Shown here piece by piece: positions 58,434 to 64,000 of a stretch of 64,000 nt of DNA. The translations under genes were made by a program, and so were the position numbers. How positions within the stretch are numbered: the first letter of the stretch is position 1; each line of letters starts with the position of its first letter. A model generated the notes under the pieces. That model worked only from the letters and a program-made list of their open reading frames with translations, was not told the origin of the DNA and made no database searches. Source of the DNA: Paludibacter sp963678465 (GTDB taxonomy: Bacteria > Bacteroidota > Bacteroidia > Bacteroidales > Paludibacteraceae); assembly GCA_963678465.1 (NCBI GenBank), contig OY782858.1, positions 1,364,001 to 1,428,000 on the forward strand, read 5' to 3'.

Positions 58434-61400
58434 ATGCAGAAGTACAAATCTCTCCACCTCGTTCTGGAAGATGGAACAATTTTTAAAGGGAAATCCTTTG
58501 GGTACGAAAAGCCTGTTGCCGGCGAAGTTGTTTTTAATACAGCCATGGTAGGGTATCCCGAAAGTTTGACCGACCCATCCTACGCCGGGCAATTATTGGC
58601 GATAACGTTTCCATTGGTTGGGAATTACGGTGTTCCGAACGACATCATCCAAAACGGACTTTCTACTTTTTACGAATCGGAAAAAATTCAGGCATCAGCT
58701 TTGATTATTTCCGATTTTTCTTTTGAATACAGTCACTGGAATGCTGGAAAAAGCCTCAGTGATTGGTTGAAAGAAAATGAAGTGCCCGGTATATTTGGTG
58801 TCGACACCCGTGAACTGACGAAGCTCGTACGCGAAAAGGGAACGATGAGAGGAAAGCTTGTTTTCCCCGAAGGCGATGATATAGAATTTATCAACCCCGA
58901 CGACGAAAATCAGGTAGCAAAAGTAAGCTGCAAAGAAGTAATCACCTATGGAAGTGGAAAACACCGTGTATTGCTCGTGGATTGCGGCGTAAAACATAAC
59001 ATTATCCGTTGCTTACTGAAACGGGACACAACTATCATCCGCGTGCCCTGGGATTACGACTTCAACCACATTGAATTCGATGGTTTATTTATTTCGAACG
59101 GCCCGGGCGATCCAGAATATGCACAAGATACTGTTCGCAACATACAAACCTTTATGCAAACCGGAAAACCAATTTTCGGTATTTGTATGGGTAACCAATT
59201 GCTTTCGGTAGCCGGAGGTGCAAAAACTTATAAACTGAAATACGGACACCGCAGCCACAACCAACCGGTACAATTGGTGGGAACGCAACGTGCATTTATC
59301 ACTTCACAAAATCATGGTTTTGCTGTCGACAACAAGACCTTAAGCGCCGATTGGGAACCTTTGTTTGTGAATATGAACGATGGCACTAACGAAGGTATTC
59401 GTCACACAACAAAACCCTGGTTCTCGGCACAGTTTCACCCCGAAGCTGCCTCAGGACCAACGGACACCGAATTCTTATTCGACGTATTTATTAAAACATT
59501 GGAAGGTAGCGACATTGCAATTCCACAACTAATTGAACAGGAATGTGTAGCTAAACTTAAAACGATACACAAAGATCAGCAAATCAAAAAAGGCGAGATC
59601 AAAAAAGTATTAGTACTTGGGTCAGGTGCATTGAAAATTGGTGAAGCGGGTGAGTTCGATTATTCCGGTTCACAAGCGCTGAAAGCGCTGAAAGAAGAAG
59701 GTATTGAAACCATTCTTATCAATCCTAACATTGCCACCGTACAAACCTCGGAAGGCATTGCCGATAAGGTATATTTTTTACCTGTTACGCCCGACTTTGT
59801 AGAACGCGTAATAGAAAAGGAACGTCCCGATGGCGTTTTCCTCTCGTTCGGTGGACAAACTGCATTGAATTGCGGAGTGGCACTTTACAAAAATAAGGTT
59901 TTCGAAAAATACAATATCAAGGTACTTGGTACGCCGGTGCAGTCGATTATCGACACGGAAGACCGCGAGATTTTCAACCAAAAACTATCGGAAATCGATG
60001 TAAAATACATCAAGAGCGAAGCTGTTACCAACCTGAAAGATGCCATACGGGCCGCCAACGAGCTGGGTTATCCGGTGATTGTTCGTGCTGCTTATGCATT
60101 GGGCGGAATGGGAAGCGGTTTCTGCGACAACGATACCGAACTGATAGAACTTGTCGACAAAGCATTTGCTTACTCTTCGCAGGTGTTGGTTGAGAAATCG
60201 CTGAAAGGCTGGAAAGAAATAGAATACGAAGTAGTGCGCGATAAGTACGATAACTGTATCACGGTTTGTAATATGGAAAACTTCGATCCACTGGGAATTC
60301 ATACCGGCGAAAGTATCGTTGTGGCGCCATCGCAAACACTTACCAACCGCGAGTACCACAAACTTCGCGAACTGGCTATCCGCATTATCCGCCACATTGG
60401 CATCGTGGGTGAATGTAACGTTCAGTATGCCTTCGATCCATTCTCGGAAGATTACCGCGTGATAGAGGTCAACGCCCGTTTGAGTCGTTCGTCGGCACTG
60501 GCATCTAAAGCAACCGGTTATCCGCTGGCTTTCGTAGCTGCTAAACTGGGTCTTGGTTACGGACTTCCCGAATTGAAAAACTCTGTAACAAAAGATACTT
60601 CGGCATTCTTCGAACCGGCACTCGACTACATTGTTTGTAAAATTCCCCGTTGGGATTTAGGTAAATTCCAGGGTGTGAGTCGTCAGTTGGGATCGAGTAT
60701 GAAATCGGTGGGCGAAATCATGTCTATCGGTCGTAACTTTGAAGAAGCATTCCAGAAAGGACTGCGTATGATTGGATTGGGGATGCACGGATTCGTTGCC
60801 AATAAGGATTTTTATGCTGACGATGTAGATACTGCGCTTTCGAAACCAACCGACAAACGCGTTTTCTACCTGGCTCAGGCATTGCAGGGCGGCTATTCAA
60901 TAGATAAATTACACGAACTCACCAAGATCGACCGTTGGTTTCTGTATAAATTAAAAAATATTGTCGACAAAGAGCATGAACTCGAAACATTCAACTCATT
61001 GAATGAATTACCGGATGATATACTTCGTCATGCAAAAGAATTAGGATTTTCCGACTTCCAGATTACACGATTGGTGACTAAATGTAGTAGCGACGAAATT
61101 GACGAGAAGATAAAACAAACCCGACTCCATCGTAAAAGTCGTGGCATTGTTCCGGTGGTAAAACAAATTGATACGCTGGCAGCCGAATATCCTGCACAGA
61201 CCAACTATTTGTATCTTACTTACGGCGGAACCGGCAGCGATGTGAAATACCTTGGCGACCACCGCTCTGTGGTGGTGCTTGGTTCGGGAGCTTATCGTAT
61301 CGGTTCGTCGGTAGAGTTCGACTGGTGCGGTGTTAACGCGTTGATGACCATTCGCAAGGAAGGTTTCCGCTCGGTAATGATCAATTACAATCCCGAAACG

Positions 61401-62804
61401 GTTTCGACCGACTACGATATGTGCGACCGTCTGTACTTCGACGAACTAAGCTTCGAACGTGTGATGGACATTATGGACATGGAAAACCCAATGGGAACCA
61501 TTGTTTCTACCGGAGGACAAATTCCGAATAACCTGGCACTGAAACTTGCCGATGCCAATGTTACCATTTTGGGAACACAAGCCACGGATATTGACCGCGC
61601 CGAAGACCGTCATAAGTTCTCGTCGATGCTCGACACTTTGAAGATTGACCAACCACGATGGAAAGAACTGACTACTTTCGATGATGTGAACGACTTTGTA
61701 CAAGGGATTGGATTCCCTGTATTGGTGCGTCCATCCTATGTGCTTTCGGGTGCAGCGATGAACGTATGTTACGATTCTACTCAGCTGGAAAACTTCCTGA
61801 AACTGGCAACTGATGTTTCGAAAAAACACCCGGTTGTAATTTCAGAATTTATTGAACGTTGCAAGGAAATTGAAATTGATGCGGTAGCTAAAAATGGTGA
61901 AATACTTGTTTATGCTATCTCGGAACACGTGGAATTTGCCGGAGTTCACTCGGGTGATGCCACCACGCAATTCCCTCCACAAAAAATCTATGTGGAAACC
62001 ATTCGCCGCATTAAGAAAATCGCGAGCGAGATCGCAAAATCATTGAATATCTCCGGACCTTTCAACATTCAGTTCCTGGCGCGTGATAATTATATCAAGG
62101 TAATTGAATGTAACCTGCGTTCGTCACGTAGTTTCCCATTCGTTTCTAAGGTATTGAAAATAAACTTTATCGAACTGGCAACCAAGGTAATGCTTGGTTT
62201 GGAAGTTGAAAAACCTGAAAAATCAGCATTTGACCTGGATTATGTAGGTATCAAAGCCTCACAATTCTCATTTGCCCGTTTACAACAAGCTGACCCTGTG
62301 TTGGGAGTTGATATGGCTTCGACCGGAGAGGTAGGTTGTATTGGAGATGATTTCTCGGAAGCGATTCTGAAATCACTACTTTCGGTAGGCTATCGCATTC
62401 CAAAGAAACGCATCTTAATTTCTTCTGGCGAAACAAAATCGAAACTGGAACTCTCCGATGCTTGTCTTGCGCTTCAAAAGAAAGGCTACGAATTGTTTGC
62501 TACCCGCGGAACGCAACTTTTCCTTGCTGAAAACGGAGTGCATGCTACAGCCGTAAACTGGCCGGACGAAGAAGGTGAGTTAAATGTAAAGGATATGATC
62601 TCAAACAAACAATTTGACCTGGTTATCAATATCCCAAAGAACACGACAAAACGTGAACTTGCTAACGACTATATCATTCGCCGTGGTGCTATCGACTTCA
62701 ACATTCCGTTGTTCACCAATGCGCGTCTGGCGTCAGCCTTTATCAATGCCTTCTGCACTATGAGCTTCGAAGACATTAAGATCAAGAGTTGGGATGAGTA
62801 TTAA
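58434..62804 (+). CDS. Fused CarA-CarB carbamoyl-phosphate synthetase, eukaryote-like
   Basis: One uninterrupted frame of 1456 residues joins the glutaminase and synthetase subunits. Glutaminase: nucleophile Cys251 in FGICMGNQ, His335/Glu337 in QFHPEAAS. The synthetase starts about residue 390 (KKVLVLGSGALKIGEAGEFD) after a short linker with no Met codon or start signal; the second half starts about 944 (SVVVLGSGAYRIGSSVEFD), and an MGS-like allosteric domain about 1325. Total length equals the sum of separate E. coli subunits. Many stretches (AKTYKLKYGHRSHNQP, KGWKEIEYEVVRD, GECNVQYA, FPFVSKVL) recall eukaryotic CAD/CPS II more than E. coli CarB. It makes carbamoyl phosphate for pyrimidines and arginine. 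CAD-like resemblance is from memory of family sequences. Confidence 0.95.
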   Translation: MQKYKSLHLVLEDGTIFKGKSFGYEKPVAGEVVFNTAMVGYPESLTDPSYAGQLLAITFPLVGNYGVPNDIIQNGLSTFYESEKIQASALIISDFSFEYSHWNAGKSLSDWLKENEVPGIFGVDTRELTKLVREKGTMRGKLVFPEGDDIEFINPDDENQVAKVSCKEVITYGSGKHRVLLVDCGVKHNIIRCLLKRDTTIIRVPWDYDFNHIEFDGLFISNGPGDPEYAQDTVRNIQTFMQTGKPIFGICMGNQLLSVAGGAKTYKLKYGHRSHNQPVQLVGTQRAFITSQNHGFAVDNKTLSADWEPLFVNMNDGTNEGIRHTTKPWFSAQFHPEAASGPTDTEFLFDVFIKTLEGSDIAIPQLIEQECVAKLKTIHKDQQIKKGEIKKVLVLGSGALKIGEAGEFDYSGSQALKALKEEGIETILINPNIATVQTSEGIADKVYFLPVTPDFVERVIEKERPDGVFLSFGGQTALNCGVALYKNKVFEKYNIKVLGTPVQSIIDTEDREIFNQKLSEIDVKYIKSEAVTNLKDAIRAANELGYPVIVRAAYALGGMGSGFCDNDTELIELVDKAFAYSSQVLVEKSLKGWKEIEYEVVRDKYDNCITVCNMENFDPLGIHTGESIVVAPSQTLTNREYHKLRELAIRIIRHIGIVGECNVQYAFDPFSEDYRVIEVNARLSRSSALASKATGYPLAFVAAKLGLGYGLPELKNSVTKDTSAFFEPALDYIVCKIPRWDLGKFQGVSRQLGSSMKSVGEIMSIGRNFEEAFQKGLRMIGLGMHGFVANKDFYADDVDTALSKPTDKRVFYLAQALQGGYSIDKLHELTKIDRWFLYKLKNIVDKEHELETFNSLNELPDDILRHAKELGFSDFQITRLVTKCSSDEIDEKIKQTRLHRKSRGIVPVVKQIDTLAAEYPAQTNYLYLTYGGTGSDVKYLGDHRSVVVLGSGAYRIGSSVEFDWCGVNALMTIRKEGFRSVMINYNPETVSTDYDMCDRLYFDELSFERVMDIMDMENPMGTIVSTGGQIPNNLALKLADANVTILGTQATDIDRAEDRHKFSSMLDTLKIDQPRWKELTTFDDVNDFVQGIGFPVLVRPSYVLSGAAMNVCYDSTQLENFLKLATDVSKKHPVVISEFIERCKEIEIDAVAKNGEILVYAISEHVEFAGVHSGDATTQFPPQKIYVETIRRIKKIASEIAKSLNISGPFNIQFLARDNYIKVIECNLRSSRSFPFVSKVLKINFIELATKVMLGLEVEKPEKSAFDLDYVGIKASQFSFARLQQADPVLGVDMASTGEVGCIGDDFSEAILKSLLSVGYRIPKKRILISSGETKSKLELSDACLALQKKGYELFATRGTQLFLAENGVHATAVNWPDEEGELNVKDMISNKQFDLVINIPKNTTKRELANDYIIRRGAIDFNIPLFTNARLASAFINAFCTMSFEDIKIKSWDEY

Positions 62805-62811
62805 TTGACCT

Positions 62812-62842
62812 CACCCCTAACCCCTCTCCTTGAGGAGAGGGG
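62812..62842. repeat. REP-like C/G-rich element after the synthetase gene
   Basis: A C-rich block CACCCCTAACCCC followed by a palindrome of 10-bp arms CCCCTCTCCT/AGGAGAGGGG. The build matches the element inside the GT2 gene at 43836-43864. Confidence 0.7.
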
Positions 62843-62850
62843 AATAAGAT

Positions 62851-62890
62851 AAGAAACAGCCGGTTGCAGCAATGCAATCGGCTGTTTCTT
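62851..62890. terminator. Terminator of the carbamoyl-phosphate synthetase gene
   Basis: AAGAAACAGCCG (62851-62862) pairs with CGGCTGTTTCTT (62879-62890), with TTGCA/TGCAA inside and a GCAA tetraloop. A long, stable stem. Confidence 0.85.
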
Positions 62891-63106
62891 CCAACACACA
62901 AAAAAGTGTAACTGCCCCTTTATTCTATGTTTTTTTATTGCAAGCTATTGAAAACGCACTCCCCATCCTACGGCACCATACGTGACAAAAAGGCACAAAA
63001 ACAGCACTCCCCACAAATAAAATCAAGCCAAAATAAATAAATTGTAAGTTTTATTCAATAAGGCATATTTTATGTATTTCCGAATTCAGGTATAAAAAAT
63101 AAAGGT

Positions 63107-64000
63107 ATGTGTTGTATTAAAAAAATAACAGTTTTTCTGTTCGGTCTTCTTTTCATTCCCACTGCGTTCAGTCAAATCAATGTGATACCCGATTCGCTGG
63201 CAAGCATTCAGGATACTGACTCATTGCACACCCTTCGAAAGAATGGTGTAAAAGCAGCCACCTACGTGTTTGCAACCAATATCGGAGTCTGGACATTCGA
63301 TCGTTTTATCCTTGATGGAAGCTTTGCCCGCATCAACCTGAGTACGATGAAAGAAAACATCAAAACAGGTTTTGTTTGGGACAACGATATGTTTTCGACC
63401 AATCTTTTTGCTCATCCTTACCATGGAGGAACTTATTTTAATTCAGCCCGCTCAAATGGCATGAACTTTTGGCAGTCGGTTCCCTATGCGGTAGGTGGCA
63501 GTTTAATGTGGGAGTATTTAATGGAAAACGAACCCGGTGCCATCAACGACTTTGTTGCCACCACCATAGGAGGCGCTGCGTTGGGCGAAATAACCTTCCG
63601 AATTTCCGATTTAATCATCGACGACCGCGCTGTAGGATTCGACCGTTTCAAGCGTGAAGCCTTGCTCACAGTCATTTCGCCCCTCAGAGGCATCAACCGA
63701 ATCATCAGCGGCGATGCCTGGAAACACCGAAACATCCGTGGGCACACCATCCCAAAAGTACCCGTCATGTTCTATACCTCTGTCGGGCATCGCATTATTT
63801 ACGATAATTCACAACGGGATGTGGATGTAAGTAATATGTTGAGTTATCATCTCGGCATGTTTTATGGCAATCCATTTTCGGTGGACAACGAACATCCTTA
63901 CGATTTTTTCTCTCTCAAAATAAGTGGGAATTTCTTTTCTCAACAACCCCTGATCGACCGCTTTAATCTTTTGGGAATGTTGATTTCAAAAGATATAACC
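63107..64000 (+). CDS. DUF3943 outer-membrane-type protein, 3' partial
   Basis: The frame opens at ATG 63107 and stays open to the window end (298 codons, all in frame). A signal peptide (about residues 1-23, LFIPTAFSQ) is followed by a helical part and the DUF3943 core (NMKENIKTGFVWDNDMFSTNLFAHPYHGGTYFNSARSNGMNFWQS split over about 85-125, WEYLMENEPGAINDFVATTIGGAALGEI). Later residues alternate polar and hydrophobic like beta-strands. The family is probably an outer-membrane protein; its role is unknown. Motif reading supports the family at good but not full certainty. No stop codon is reached. Confidence 0.78.
   Translation, partial: MCCIKKITVFLFGLLFIPTAFSQINVIPDSLASIQDTDSLHTLRKNGVKAATYVFATNIGVWTFDRFILDGSFARINLSTMKENIKTGFVWDNDMFSTNLFAHPYHGGTYFNSARSNGMNFWQSVPYAVGGSLMWEYLMENEPGAINDFVATTIGGAALGEITFRISDLIIDDRAVGFDRFKREALLTVISPLRGINRIISGDAWKHRNIRGHTIPKVPVMFYTSVGHRIIYDNSQRDVDVSNMLSYHLGMFYGNPFSVDNEHPYDFFSLKISGNFFSQQPLIDRFNLLGMLISKDIT

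Larger units (their letters stand above)
62805..63106. other. 302-base region before the DUF3943 gene
   Basis: After the REP-like element and terminator the sequence carries a 10-base direct repeat GCACTCCCCA at 62956-62965 and 63004-63013, and AT-rich DNA with no good TAnnTTTG box. No gene is seen. Confidence 0.45.

Noticed and set aside
1..64000. tRNA, rRNA, insertion sequences or prophage genes
   Set aside because: I looked through the gaps on both strands and saw no cloverleaf-like sequence, rRNA stretch, transposase or integrase reading frame.

Overview
The window is chromosomal DNA from a member of the Bacteroidota, most likely the order Bacteroidales. The evidence is a SusC/SusD polysaccharide utilisation locus, the gliding-motility homologues GldB, GldD and GldE, the nusB-yajC-ybbR and pyrG-yidC blocks, a DUF3276 PUR-like protein, and repeated matches to the Bacteroidota -7 promoter box TAnnTTTG a short distance upstream of start codons. 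I see no rRNA, tRNA, CRISPR array, transposase or prophage. Genus-level placement is not possible from sequence reading alone.

Layout. 1-6766 (+): the end of a NamZ-type exo-muramidase, a YdiJ-like FAD/Fe-S dehydrogenase, a secreted GHL10 glycosidase and folC. 6767-8741 (+): a DedA membrane protein followed by a GT4 glycosyltransferase. 8742-21104 (+): a beta-glucan utilisation locus made of ECF sigma factor, FecR anti-sigma, STN-containing SusC, SusD, a PKD surface lipoprotein, a GH16 endo-glucanase and a GH3 beta-glucosidase, closed by a terminator. 21132-23993 (-): three enzymes for a diacetamido uronic acid nucleotide sugar. 24090-26472 (-): ybbR, yajC, nusB. 26779-30023 (+): DUF3276, threonine aldolase, prfC. 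30165-36135 (-): uvrB, pspC, floA, nfeD, a 21-bp minisatellite, and a TPR/PD40 lipoprotein-like gene. 36195-44025 (-): a cell-surface polysaccharide cluster (GT2, GT4, GT-C-like membrane protein, four-helix-bundle protein, GT4, FemAB-like, DUF354, polysaccharide deacetylase). 44515-44682 (+): a 55-residue two-cluster ferredoxin. 44766-50776 (-): gldB, yidC, pyrG, a DUF2007-universal stress protein fusion. 50950-54738 (+): a small membrane-anchored protein, gldE, gldD, a phosphopantetheinyl transferase and a GGGP-synthase-like prenyltransferase. 54735-56846 (-): MFS transporter and an inositol monophosphatase. 57209-64000 (+): a stomatin-like SPFH protein, one fused CarA-CarB carbamoyl-phosphate synthetase of 1456 residues, and the start of a DUF3943 protein.

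How the genes work together. In the utilisation locus the GH16 enzyme would cut a beta-glucan at the cell surface, SusC/SusD and the PKD lipoprotein would bind and import the oligomers, and GH3 would release glucose; the STN domain on SusC would signal through FecR to the sigma factor. The 36-44 kb block and the 21-24 kb block both serve surface glycan assembly.

The items most worth a second look are: the fused carbamoyl-phosphate synthetase whose sequence reads like the eukaryotic CAD type; the 21-bp tandem array before nfeD-floA whose internal copies differ only by transitions; a repetitive palindromic element read in frame inside a GT2 gene and present again after the synthetase gene; a set of intergenic tracts built from different short words; the four-helix-bundle gene flanked by inverted copies of such a tract; and palindromes placed just after the promoters of prfC and the SPFH gene.
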